Origin: Bathynomus jamesi
Lineage: Eukaryota; Arthropoda; Malacostraca; Isopoda; Cirolanidae
NCBI GenBank assembly: GCA_023014485.1
Contig: JAJOZX010007509.1
Location: 1 to 64,000 of the forward strand
Length of the DNA stretch: 64,000 bases
Reading direction: 5' to 3'
A program made the translations under genes and the position numbers. Shown piece after piece: positions 11,365-21,551 of the stretch. Numbering within the stretch: position 1 is the first letter of the stretch; the number at the start of each line of letters is the position of its first letter. Under the pieces are notes generated by a model. It ran no database searches and was not told the DNA's origin. It worked only from the letters and a program-made list of their open reading frames with translations.

Positions 11365-11406
<42 letters not shown>
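11365..11406. repeat. (TA)n microsatellite
   Basis: Separates the LINE-B fragment from a Tc1 remnant. Copy B has a longer tract (39,436-39,507). Confidence 0.85.
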
Positions 11407-11409
<3 letters not shown>

Positions 11410-11412
11410 GTT

Positions 11413-11512
11413 AAGCTAACACACATTCTGGTATTTCACTGATGAACTTTGCCATTTGTTCTTGAGGGCAATCATCGTGATGTCTCTTTACTTTTCTCAA
11501 CCCTCTGTACAG
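11413..11512 (-). mobile_element. Tc1-like 3' end fragment
   Basis: On the minus strand it starts near the inverted end CAGAGGGTTGAGAAAAGTAA, followed by Q-E-Q-M-A-K-F-I-S-E-I-P-E-C-V, the same transposase tail as at 1,832-1,920. It is a short relic. Copy B is at about 39,510-39,608. Confidence 0.55.
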
Positions 11513-11879
11513 GGAGGTCCAAAAGTCAGGACACATATGGGAAGTTCTACAGATCTATAGATCTACAGAAGCTATGGCTAACAAAGACTCTAAGATCCAC
11601 TCTAAGGTTAGCCCGACAGAAAGAAGAGTGGGGGTTAAAAGAAGAGAATAAGGGGTTAAGTAAGTAGCAAAAGCTATCATTCGTGGGTTAACATTCATTC
11701 AGAAAAAGAGAAAGAAAGACTCACCATCATCATCCGCCGACCACTGCCGACAAGTCAGAAAAATAGTCGAAGAGAATAGGAAAGGGGTGAAAGATGAAAA
11801 GAAGTAAAATAAGAACGCTTACAAACCATGCAAACACAGTCTTAACTCAAAGAAACACTGTCATACTGGTGGGTATTTT
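11513..11879. other. Unclassified interval before LINE-A
   Basis: Begins AGGGAGGTCCAAAAGTCAGG, a plausible transposon terminus, then purine-rich DNA up to the 5' truncation of LINE-A. No domain is recognisable. Near-identical in copy B. Confidence 0.4.
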
Positions 11880-13590
11880 CAATGACTTTTTTGCGACAGT
11901 TTTTACCGTAGAAGACGTAAATAATGTCCCCGACGTGGACGATATCGTTCCATTTAGTAGCGAGACTATTTTGGATAAAATAACTGTTTACGAGGCTGAG
12001 ATTGCGCATTATATCGATAGGCTAAAAGTTAGCAAGGCTCCAGGCCCTGACGCTTTTTATCCCAGACATTTGAAAGAAGTTATCGTAGGCCCCTTAACGA
12101 AGATTTTTAATCAGTCACTCGAAACGGGGATTATTCCTGAAGATTTCAAATTAGCTAACGTCACGCCTATTTTTAAAAAAGGCGACCCCGCAGTAGCTAG
12201 CAATTATAGGCCCATTAGCTTCACGTCAATTGTCGGTAAACTTTTGGAATCCGTAGTTAGGGATCGTATCATCCATCACTTAGAAAGTAGGGATTTGATT
12301 AATAGTAGTCAGCATGGGTTTCGACGCCATAGGTCTTGTTTAACTAATTTGTTAGAATTTTATAACAAAATAGTGCGCAAATACGATAGGCATAGAGCAG
12401 CTGACGTTATTTATTTAGATTTTAAAAAGGCGTTCGATAGAATTCCGCATAGGAGACTAATTGCGAAGGTCAAAGCGCACGGTATACGCGATCAGGTAGG
12501 TAACTGGTTAGAAGAATGGCTTTGTGCTAGGAGACAGAGGGTCGTAGTTAATGGTAGTGAATCGGGGTGGTTAGATGTAGGTAGCAGTGTCCACAGGGTT
12601 CAGTGTTAGGCCCATTCCTATTCGTAATTTACATTAACGACATAGATGTAGGATTGACTAGTAACGTGTCAAAATTCGCGGACGATACTAAAATAGGCGG
12701 TAAGGTTGTTAACGAGGACGATAGTAATAGGCTCCAAGACGATGTAAATAGTATTATGGAGTGGACAGATAAGTGGCAGATGCAATTTAACGTAGACAAA
12801 TGTAAAGTTTTGCATATAGGTTCTCGCAACAATAATTACACGTACACGATGGATGATAGCGAGCGTTGACGAGGAAGTAGATTTAGGCGTACGCGTATCT
12901 AAGGATTTAAAGGTTAGGAACCAGTGCCTGGAGTCTTGCGCAAAAGCTAATAGGATGTTAGGCTTCATAGCGCGTAATTTCGAATTTAAATCGAAGGATA
13001 TTATATTGCCCCTTTACAAGTCCCTAGTCAGGCCTCATTTAGAATATGTAGTTCAGTTTTGGTGCCCGTACTTGCGTGAGGATATTTATAGGTTAGAAAG
13101 GGTTCAACGTCGTGCCACGAAACTAATTCCGTCATTGCACCAAGCCTTATGAAGATAGAATTAAAGAGTTAGACCTGTATTCACTCGAAACTAGGAGATT
13201 AAGGGGGGAGCTTATTGAAGTTTTCAAAATCGTTAATAACATCGATAATGTAAATTTTGACAAATTGTTCACTTTCGATAATAGTAATACTCGTAATAAC
13301 GGATTTAAGTTGCGTGGCAGACGTTTCATTACTAATATCGCTAAAAACTTCTTTACGTTTAAAGTAATTGATAAGTGGAATAATCTTCCCGCGTCAGTCG
13401 TTCATTCTACCAGCGTTAATATGTTTAAGAACCGTTAAGATAGGCATTTTAAAAATATTAACGTTGTTTAAAATAAAAAAAACAATTAGTCACAGGAGCT
13501 CTGGGGGTGGTGGTCGACGATGAGTCTGTTGACGATTAATGCCAGCTTGTGACATGCCAGCGTGTGATGCCAGCAAAAAAAAAAAAAAAA
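11880..13590 (+). pseudogene. LINE-A non-LTR retrotransposon, 5'-truncated
   Basis: RT in order: S-K-A-P-G-P-D, F-K-L-A-N-V-T-P-I-F-K-K-G-D, N-Y-R-P-I-S, Q-H-G-F-R-R-H-R-S-C-L, Y-L-D-F-K-K-A-F-D-R-I-P-H, then after a frameshift at about 12,590 F-A-D-D-T-K-I-G-G and W-Q-M-Q-F-N-V-D-K-C-K. The thumb and C-terminal domain follow in further frames to about 13,470 (R-P-H-L-E-Y, W-N-N-L-P-A-S-V-V). A 3' UTR ends in A17 at 13,575-13,591. CR1-like member of the jockey superfamily. The endonuclease half is missing. The frameshift at the V-P-Q-G motif is one missing C; copy B keeps the C but lacks a G two codons on. Confidence 0.85.
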
Positions 13591-13605
13591 TTAGACTAAC
13601 ATAAC

Positions 13606-13885
13606 TTTGCCTGTTATTCCCATATATTTAATTTTATGTACTATTATACCATGGTCACATTTATCGAAAGCTTTAGCAAAATCTGTGTATAACATCGTAG
13701 TTGTCATTGCCTTCCAATGCATCTAGGATATTGTTGTAGTGTTCTATTAGTTGTGATAGGCATGATCTACCTGATCGGAATCCATGCTGATTTTCGTTGA
13801 ATCTTTCCCGTGTCTCCAGGAAATCATAAATTTTCTCTCTAACTATTCTTTCAAATACTTTGGTGAGGTGGGACGTCAATATGTA
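13606..13885 (-). pseudogene. LINE-B RT fragment, cut by a deletion
   Basis: Encodes on the minus strand H-L-T-K-V-F-E-R-I-V-R-E-K-I-Y and R-S-G-R-S-C-L-S-Q-L-I-E-H-Y. It is the right-hand end of the element intact at 46,150-47,585 in copy B. The left junction at about 13,600 coincides with the missing 5.6 kb. Confidence 0.8.
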
Positions 13886-13889
13886 TATA

Positions 13890-14190
13890 TATTACAATTT
13901 GTAAATATTATTAAATAATGAAAATCACCTATTATATATGCAAAATTCATAATCTTAAATATGTGCAATCATAAGCTATATAAACCTAGAAAACTTGGAA
14001 AAATCAATTACAGTATATTGAAAATCATTTACTGATATGAGCGATGATTTCCTCTGTCGCAATGTTTATATCGTTTACATCGTATAAAATTAGGTTTTTC
14101 CCTAAAAAAAATTCGAATACCGGATTTTCAAGAGGCCTTCGCAAACTGTTGTAATTGTCGTGGTTAAAAATAGAATAATTAGCTCAGGGA
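13890..14190 (-). other. Possible terminal exon of an unknown gene
   Basis: On the minus strand a pyrimidine-rich stretch ending in AG at about 14,180 is followed by roughly 50 open codons (including S-L-R-R-P-L-E-N-P-V-F-E-F and N-L-I-L-Y-D-V-N-D-I-N-I) ending in TGA at about 14,035. I do not recognise it. The same frame is preserved in copy B (47,590-47,900). It may be chance in AT-rich DNA. Confidence 0.2.
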
Positions 14191-14231
14191 CAATGGACAA
14201 AAAGCATCACATATTTACATACGCTTATATA

Positions 14232-14236
<5 letters not shown>

Positions 14237-14295
<59 letters not shown>

Positions 14296-14321
14296 ATATA
14301 TAAAATATATATATATATACA

Positions 14322-14376
<55 letters not shown>

Positions 14377-14395
14377 ATATATATTATATAATATA
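14237..14395. repeat. (TA)n-(CA)n-(TA)n compound microsatellite
   Basis: TA tract, CA tract at about 14,322-14,363, then TA again, ending at the PLE-2 insertion. In copy B the same compound repeat (47,937-48,068) is uninterrupted by a PLE. Confidence 0.9.
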
Positions 14396-14453
14396 TGAAA
14401 AGAAGGATCAACACAACGGCAAACATTTTCATTTATTTGTACATCAGACGTTT

Positions 14454-14480
14454 CGACAAATCTTTTGTCATCATCAGTGA
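14454..14480 (-). ncRNA. Hammerhead-ribozyme motif, PLE-2 left end
   Basis: On the minus strand: short stem I (TCA/TGA), CTGATGA, stem II built from GACAAA and TTTGTC, GAAA, then C-GTC. Stem III is almost absent, as in the small hammerhead variants reported from Penelope-like elements, which are known to act as dimers. Confidence 0.7.
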
Positions 14481-16940
14481 GTTAAAGTCTTAAACCTTAA
14501 AACAAAATTGAAAGTGAAAGTTACATCAATACAATATTAAGACCATTAAAATTAAAACCTTAAAGCAAAATGAAAATTGCATCAATACAAAATTAAAAAC
14601 ATTTAAATTTCATCATATAAAAACTAAAATTAAATTAAATTTCATCACTATAAAAACTAAATTAAATTACCTCAATAGGTAAATACACAATGTTTACATC
14701 CACCTCCATACTTGGCAAAGTCTAAGAGACCACTAGGTGGTCAGGGGATTAGAAAGGGTATATCTGTGAAACACGGTTGGTTGTCAAAAGAGTCTTAATT
14801 TGTAGGATGAGCTATTATTATTAAGGGAGGGTTTTGTTTCTATAGATGTATAAAGATTCTAAAATTCGGAGTTCTGTAAGGTTATTGGATCTAGTTAAAA
14901 TTTCAAACTGAGTTTTGTGAAGGGGATGGTCGTTTTCATTACTGTGGTTTCTAATTGCGGATTGTGGAGGCTACTGAGGGGACGGTTGGTACGGACTGAC
15001 AAGCCCAAATGTTGAGAAAGGCGCACCTCCATTGGAGTTGAGTGCTGCCAATATACGCAGCCTTACAGCTGTCGCACGTGTATTTGTAACAACATTGGGG
15101 CATACAGTTTGGGAATTCATCTTTGAACTTTAAAAAATTTGATAATTTAAGTGGGTTGACGAAGGCGAATCTAAAATTTATTTGGGGATAACTAGACTTG
15201 AGTAGTTTGGACAATTCACCTCGAATACGCAATGATAAATAACCATAAAAAGGTAATTTAATATATCTGGTTTCTTTTGTACTGTAGTACGGGGAGTTTA
15301 GTATCAAAAGTGTTATTTAAAAATTTCTTTAATTGGTTATCGAATAGATGAGAAGGGTAGTAATTGTTAATAAAGTACTGTTTAAAAATTAAATTCTTCG
15401 TTTAACGAAAAGTAATCCGAACAAATACGGTAACTTCTTGTTAATAATGTTACTATAGCACTAATCTTATATTTATAAAACATACAACTTAAATAATTGG
15501 TTCCCAAGCCAGTAAAAGTTGTTTCCGAAATAGTGAAGTATGGAACTTATTATGGGCCCGTTTAACTAAAACATCCAGGAAAGGTAAACTATTATTTGTT
15601 TCGTTTTCCACGTGTACTTAATATTACTATGTTGTTTATTAAGATAATCACGAAAAAGTTTTACGTGTGAAGGATGGTTAAATATTAAGAAAGTGTCATC
15701 CACGTATCTTCTGTTAATATATGGGTTTAAAACTACTAGGACAATTTTTCAACCAAATTTCTTCGTAATGGCAAAGAAATGCATTTGCTAGTGTTGGGCT
15801 TAACGGGGAACCCATAGCTACCCCATCAATTTGGCTGTAAAGGTTGCTATTAATAAGAAAAGATTATCAAAACACACTATTTCGAGAAGGTTTTTAAATT
15901 GAGTCTGAGTGAGGCCATAATAAGAGTATTATCAGTAGTGAATAACTTATTTAGTATGATATTTAATGTTTCTTTTAACGGGACATTAGTAAACAATGAT
16001 GAGACATCAAAACTGGCCATAGTAAGAGAATCGGCATGATTGATCTCTTTTATCTCTTTAGCAAAATCAAACGAGTTGTTAATAGAATAATCATTAAAGG
16101 TGAGTTTTGAAAGCAAGGGAACGAAGAATTTAGCTAAGTTATAATTGAATGTACCACATGCCGAAAGAATAGGTCTTAGTGGGAAATTTGGCTTGTGGAC
16201 TTTAGGTGAATTGTCCAAACTACTCAAGTCTAGTTATCCCCAAATAAATTTAGATTCGCCTTCGTCAACCCACTTAAATTATCAAATTTTTAAAGTTCAA
16301 AGATGAATTCCCCAAAACTGTATGCCCCAATGTTGTTTACAAATACACGTGCGACAGCTGTAAGGCTGCTGCGTATATTGGCAGCACTCAACTCCAACTG
16401 GAGGTGCGCCTTTCTCAACATTTGGGCTGTCAGTCCGTACCAACCGTCCCCTCGTAGCCCTCCACAATCCGCAATTAGAAACCACAGTAATGAAAACGAC
16501 CATCCCCTTCACAAAACTCAGTTTGAAATTTTAACTAGATCCAATACCTTACAGAACTCCGAATTTTAGAATCTTTATACATCTATAGAAACAAACCCTC
16601 CCTTAATAATAATAGCTCATCCTACAAATTAAGACTCTTTTGACAACCAACCGTGTTTCAAGATATACCCTTTCTAATCCCCTGACCACCTAGGGTCTCT
16701 TAGACTTTGCCAAGTATGGAGGTGGATGTAAACATTGTGTATTTACCTATTGAGTAATTAATTTTAGTTTTTATAGTGATGAAATTTAATTTAATTTTAG
16801 TTTTATAGTGATGAAATTTAAATGTTTAATTTTGTATTGATGCAATTTTCATTTTGCGTTAAGGTTTAATTTTAATGGTCTTAATATTGTATTGATGTAA
16901 CTTTCACTTTTCAATTTTGTTTAAGGTTTTAAGACTTAAC

Positions 16941-16976
16941 TCACTGATGATGACAAAGATTTGTCGAAACGTCTGA
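16941..16976 (+). ncRNA. Hammerhead-ribozyme motif, PLE-2 right end
   Basis: Mirror copy of the motif at 14,454-14,480: CTGATGA at 16,944-16,950, stem II GACAAA/TTTGTC, GAAA at 16,966-16,969, then CGTC, the expected cleavage triplet being GUC. All core residues are present. Confidence 0.75.
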
Positions 16977-17067
16977 TGTACAAATAAATGAAAATGTTTG
17001 CCGTTGTGTTGATCCTTCTTTTCATCTGTAAGCTCCGGTTCCCTAAGGAGAAGTCAATAGCTTTGAT

Positions 17068-17070
17068 ATA

Positions 17071-17129
<59 letters not shown>
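17068..17129. repeat. (TA)n microsatellite
   Basis: Pure TA after the PLE-2 insertion. Sequence to 17,500 is shared with copy B (48,069-48,433) and holds no recognisable gene. Confidence 0.85.
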
Positions 17130-17131
<2 letters not shown>

Positions 17132-17498
17132 TGACCTTAAAAAGGTATTCCCACAAATAATGTAGTGCAAGCAATTTTGTGAACACCTTTTTGGACTACA
17201 TATATGTACATATATACGAGTATATACACATTTTCACTCCCAAAGAAGAGAAAAGTCTGTATACTGTAATGGAGAAACTTGTAAACCTCTTTCTAAAATA
17301 ATTTATGAGTATTTTACCACGACAATTTCAAGATATTTTAAGTTTTGAGACAAACGGTGTCTTGTCGCATGTAACATTTGAAGGAAATGAAGATTTTAAA
17401 ATGGGAAAATGGCCAAAGAAACGCCTTTTTACCTGTCCTTAAGAACATTAAAAAAAAACTTACGTATCAAATGGGATTAAGTCTAAGAAAGAGGTGTC

Positions 17499-17499
<1 letters not shown>

Positions 17500-17548
<49 letters not shown>
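17500..17548. repeat. (CA)n microsatellite
   Basis: About 24 CA units. The tract is longer in copy B (48,434-48,500). Confidence 0.9.
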
Positions 17549-17555
<7 letters not shown>

Positions 17556-17584
17556 AAAGAGAGATAGACAGATAAAAAGAGATA

Positions 17585-18085
17585 GGCAGGTAAAGAGAGT
17601 TACAAGGAGTTACAAGAACAAGAAGTACCTCTAAAGGCCTTGCGGCCCATACCGAGGAAGTACCAATAGCAACGGGTGCCAGGGAAAAATTTCTACACAT
17701 TGTCACAGCTAAGTTCTCGAACAGCCACCCTAAAGACAGTAACACACATCCTCAAATAGTGTGCAAAATTCGGTCTAACCTTTTCTTGAACTGATTCACA
17801 GAGGAATTGTTCACAACTTCTGAAGGTAGTGTCACCTTTTTCCAAGTGTCACAGATCTTATAGGTAAATTAATTCCCACACACACTTGTGCTAAACCTTT
17901 CAAATCCAACTTTCAACCATTGTTGCGAGTTGGGTTATCATTTAAACTAAACATGCTTCTAAAATCGACATCGTTGAACCCGTGTAAGAGCTTGAAAACC
18001 TCGATGAGTTGACCGCGCAGCATCCGAGTTTCCAGCGAAAACAAATTCAGGGTGTGTAAGCGTCGATTGTAGCCCATATGCCTAA
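17585..18085 (-). pseudogene. LINE-F C-terminal fragment
   Basis: On the minus strand, Y-N-R-R-L-H-T-L-N-L-F-S-L-E-T-R and R-G-Q-L-I-E-V-F-K-L-L-H-G match the C-terminal region of CR1-like LINE proteins (compare Y-S-L-E-T-R-R-L-R-G-E-L-I-E-V-F-K in LINE-A). A degenerate 3' part runs to about 17,585. It is a distinct family from LINE-A. Copy B is at 48,550-49,035. Confidence 0.65.
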
Positions 18086-18086
18086 C

Positions 18087-18574
18087 AGAGAGAGAGAGAG
18101 AGAGAGAGAAAGAGAGGAATGTAACAGAAATTTTTTAAGTTTCGTAAACAGAATTCAATCTCATTTCGAGACTATTTAAATACTAATCAATGTAAATAAA
18201 TAGTGATGTAGAGAAAATAGTATTTGCTAGTATTTGTTTGCTCTTTTCTTCGTAAATTGTTTGCAAATAATTTTGTTTTACTTCTGTATGGAAAGAAGAT
18301 TCTATTTTTCTTGATTAGTGGAAAAGTAAATTGGTAAAATTTGCTAATTAATAGTGTTGTTTATATCACTTTGAATTTTTTTTTAATTTTCTAAGTTCTT
18401 AATTTGTATAAAAAACACTACTTTTTACCTTTTACCGAAATCTAAATGGTTTTTGTTTTTATTTTTATGAATGTGCAATATTTTAAAAAGTATGACAGTG
18501 TGACCAATGACAGTTCTGTATACTTAAGGAATTTTAGGTTTTAGTAAGATGGCTTTTGACTGATGTGTTTACAA
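18087..18574. other. (GA)n tract and non-coding interval
   Basis: GA repeats at 18,087-18,113, then AT-rich DNA up to the 5' truncation point of LINE-C copy 1. Copy B has about 200 bp of extra sequence between two GA tracts (49,080-49,268). No gene is seen. Confidence 0.6.
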
Positions 18575-19454
18575 CGCAGCACATCATGGATGGCATCAAC
18601 TCCAGACGACCAGCTCAACGTACACTATTATCAACAATAGACATTAGTAAAGCATTTGATGCTATCCCACGCTTCCCTCTCATAAACAAAATACTCAACA
18701 CAAACATGCACAATAACACCAAAAGGTGGCTGAGCAACTATCTTTCAGGAAGATACTCACATGTCACATTTAATGGCAAGTCATCCAAAAACAAGCTTTT
18801 TCCGAACGGGGTCCCTCAAGGCTCTGTTCTCTCACCAACACTGTTCAACTTATACATGCATGATATTCCAACACCCATAGATAACAAGCTTACCTTACCA
18901 TCATATGCAGGTGACATCACTCTAACATCCACCCACAACAACATCGACACCGCTACAAATAACCTACAAACATATATAAACCAAAATACTTGGGGTCACA
19001 TACAACACATCATTATCTTTTGCAAACCACATTCAGGACATTAAAAACAAATGTACGTCAAGACTTAACACGCTTAGGGTGCTAACAGGCACAAACTTTG
19101 GACACCAGCAGGAAACAACATCACTTATATACAAACAATATATTCGCTCAGTTATGGACTATGCAAGCCCATGCTGGGCACCCATTATCTCAAACACACT
19201 TCGTATCATTACAGGATGCACTCAAACAACACCAATAGAACACCTGCACAGAGAAACAAAAATACTGAAAGTTAGGAAACATTAAGACATGAGGGGAACA
19301 CAATTCATGGCAGCAGCGACAACTAACTCACAACACCCTTGCCACTACATGTAAAGTCATGCACTGACACTTCGCACCATTAAGGTAACACCAGAGACAT
19401 TATAACCAAATACTCCATTCCATACCACGCCCCACAGACATCACACAGTACAGA

Positions 19455-19499
<45 letters not shown>

Positions 19500-19880
19500 A
19501 ACCCACAAAGCACTAAAACGACTCGGTCCGAATGCGGTCCTAGGTGCGAAGCCGCCACCCATTGACAGGTCAGAGACCAGCCTGAGCAGATCGGATCGAA
19601 TTAACTTAGCACGATTCCGATGTGGACATCACCCCAACTTACGGACATATAAACACAGACTAGACAACTCCACAGACGACACCTGCCACCTGTGCCAGGA
19701 CACACCACAAACAATTGAACACATTATGACAGACTGTACCGCTCTAGCACAACAACGAACACAACACAATATCATTAGTGCGCTAAACCTCTGGTCCACT
19801 CCGGAGAGCGCGATCGGTTACCTGCGTGCCGCCGGCTTGCTCGATTAGGGTGGGCGGATCGGTCTAACCAACAACAACAA
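18575..19880 (+). pseudogene. LINE-C copy 1, 5'-truncated RT
   Basis: RT palm: L-L-S-T-I-D-I-S-K-A-F-D-A-I-P-R-F-P, G-V-P-Q-G-S-V-L-S-P-T-L-F-N-L-Y and S-Y-A-G-D-I-T-L where an active enzyme needs YADD. Later parts are in other frames: V-M-D-Y-A-S-P-C-W-A-P-I and the zinc-knuckle-like C-x2-C-x8-H-x4-C near 19,683-19,740. It ends in an (AAC)n tail at about 19,866-19,880, directly followed by the 5' end of a second element in the same orientation. Confidence 0.85.
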
Positions 19881-19890
19881 CTGTCTACGG

Positions 19891-21048
19891 TTGGCCAGAC
19901 TGGCAGTCGACGGCCTGTTGCGTGGCACGGTCAGAGTGCCGATCGGCTCCCGGGGCCGGACCTATTCTCAGCGTGCTATTTTTTCAATTACAGGGAGCAA
20001 TTGTGTGCTCCCCGAACTACTCTTACTCTCTGGCGGCATTAAGACTAATCCAGGCCCCACTACAACTTACACATGTCACCATACACAAAGACATAGACAC
20101 AATAGCACCATGAGACACATACAGAAGTATAATATTAACATATTACAGTACAACGTAGATGGCCTCACAAACAAAATCATGCAGCTTAGGGAATTCGTAC
20201 ACAAACAAAACATTCACATAGCATTTATACAAGAAACAAAACTAAAACGCACACACAAAACACCCACCATCCCTGACTTCACGGCGATCCGTCAAGATCG
20301 TACTGGGGGTAACGGAGGTGGACTCATCACTTACATACGTAAAAGCATTAGCTACACTGATGCTACCCAAAACATTACAAACACAATCCAAGCAGATAAC
20401 ACGATAGAAATACAGGCAGTTAACATTAAAACACGCACAAAACACAACACCACACTAATCAACATTTACATCCCACCAGATAGTTCACCTCAGGTGCCAG
20501 CCAATTACAATCCACAGTTACACAATCTGGCCTCTCTCACTAATGTCATCTTAGGAGGAGACTTCAATGCCAAAGACACTAGTTGGTACCTGCATAACCA
20601 AAGCAACACCAGAGGCGCCAACATAGCCACACAACTAAACAGCCTCTTCATTCTTAACAATACAGAAGAACATACACACATACCACATCAAGCAGGATAC
20701 TCAAACTCCTCCACAGACATAACGTTCTGTTCCCCCTCACTAGCAACACATACACAATGGAGAACAGAAAAACAACTGTCATCAGACCACCTGCCCATCA
20801 TCATTACAACACATTCTACACTCTGCCCCAACAGCCTTAGGCACACTTACAGAAATTACAAGAAAGCTGATTGGGAACAGTTCAAAACACAGACTGAGGA
20901 ACAATTCACCGCATTAAACAGCACACCCATCATAAACATCAATACAACACTCAATACATTTAATCAGATTATCAATAATGCAAACAAATACTGTACATAC
21001 CCAAGGGCAACATTAGGAAATACAACCCAAATTACACTAGAGAAATAG
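19891..21048 (+). CDS. LINE-C endonuclease domain (exonuclease-endonuclease-phosphatase fold)
   Basis: 385 residues. After a 2A-like motif near residues 46-56 comes the AP-endonuclease-like domain: N-I-L-Q-Y-N-V-D-G-L (catalytic Asn), F-I-Q-E-T-K-L (metal-binding Glu), G-G-G-L-I-T-Y-I, I-Y-I-P-P-D-S, L-G-G-D-F-N-A-K (catalytic GDFN) and S-S-D-H-L-P-I-I-I (SDH). All key residues are present, so target-DNA nicking looks intact. The frame ends at about 21,048 where a shift moves the protein into another frame (R-E-I-A-H-L-I-R-Q-R-N-N). The first ATG precedes the 2A-like region; the true start may lie further upstream. Confidence 0.85.
   Translation: MARLAVDGLLRGTVRVPIGSRGRTYSQRAIFSITGSNCVLPELLLLSGGIKTNPGPTTTYTCHHTQRHRHNSTMRHIQKYNINILQYNVDGLTNKIMQLREFVHKQNIHIAFIQETKLKRTHKTPTIPDFTAIRQDRTGGNGGGLITYIRKSISYTDATQNITNTIQADNTIEIQAVNIKTRTKHNTTLINIYIPPDSSPQVPANYNPQLHNLASLTNVILGGDFNAKDTSWYLHNQSNTRGANIATQLNSLFILNNTEEHTHIPHQAGYSNSSTDITFCSPSLATHTQWRTEKQLSSDHLPIIITTHSTLCPNSLRHTYRNYKKADWEQFKTQTEEQFTALNSTPIININTTLNTFNQIINNANKYCTYPRATLGNTTQITLEK
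20020..20058 (+). other. 2A-like translational recoding motif
   Basis: Encodes L-L-L-S-G-G-I-K-T-N-P-G-P immediately upstream of the endonuclease. The consensus for 2A peptides is D-[VI]-E-x-N-P-G-P. Here the D and E positions are G and K, each one transition away from the consensus codon. 2A sequences are established at the N-terminus of some APE-type non-LTR elements. Activity of this variant is doubtful. Confidence 0.7.
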
Positions 21049-21551
21049 CCCACCTCATAAGGCAACGTAACAACCTCAAATATAACACACAAACACCACA
21101 CACACAAGCCATAAAACAGCAGATACAACAGCTCAACACAGAAATAAACAACAAACTCAAAGAAAAACAAACAGAAACATTCAGGGAATTCATAACAACA
21201 CTAAACCACTCCACAGATACATCCAGGCTATACAAGACTATAAACAGCATTACTCACTCTAACAGCGGCATTCACACCTCACACGCGGCTATCTGTCGCA
21301 GCCAAAATAATATCCCAACATACACACAACAAGCTAACATTCTAGTTAATCACTACGCAAAGATAAGTCACTTAAACAGAGACGACAACCAGAAACACGC
21401 AGACAGACAAACAGCCAGACACAAGAAAACCTACAGACTCGACACGACCATTACACCCTTCAATACAGACCAGACCACCAAGATCATCAAAAACATTAAG
21501 AATTCGAAGGCTACTGGACCAGACAACATATCTAACATACACCTTAAACAC

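Larger units (their letters stand above)
14396..17025 (-). mobile_element. PLE-2 Penelope-like element with 0.8 kb inverted duplicate
   Basis: Antisense element: GIY-YIG region at 14,951-15,307 (C-C-Y-K-Y-T-C-D-S-C-K-A-A-Y-I-G-S-T) and RT at 15,600-16,227 (P-K-V-H-K-P-N-F-P-L-R-P-I, M-A-S-F-D-V-S-S-L-F-T-N-V-P, then in broken frames G-S-P-L-S-P-T-L-A-N and R-Y-V-D-D-T-F). Many frame breaks. Positions 16,210-17,025 repeat 14,396-15,222 in opposite orientation, so both outer ends are the same PLE 3' end with a hammerhead motif. Inserted in the compound microsatellite of copy A and absent from copy B. PLEs are known for such partial inverted copies. Confidence 0.85.

Noticed and set aside
13890..14190. 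Strong claim of an extra host gene from the 50-codon frame
   Set aside because: Only one candidate splice site, no recognised domain, and A/B identity there is no greater than in the surrounding DNA; listed only as a low-confidence possibility.
17378..17575. 65-residue frame with a Thr-His tail
   Set aside because: The tail is the (CA)n tract and the first half has no recognisable domain; the whole is duplicated DNA without coding signs.
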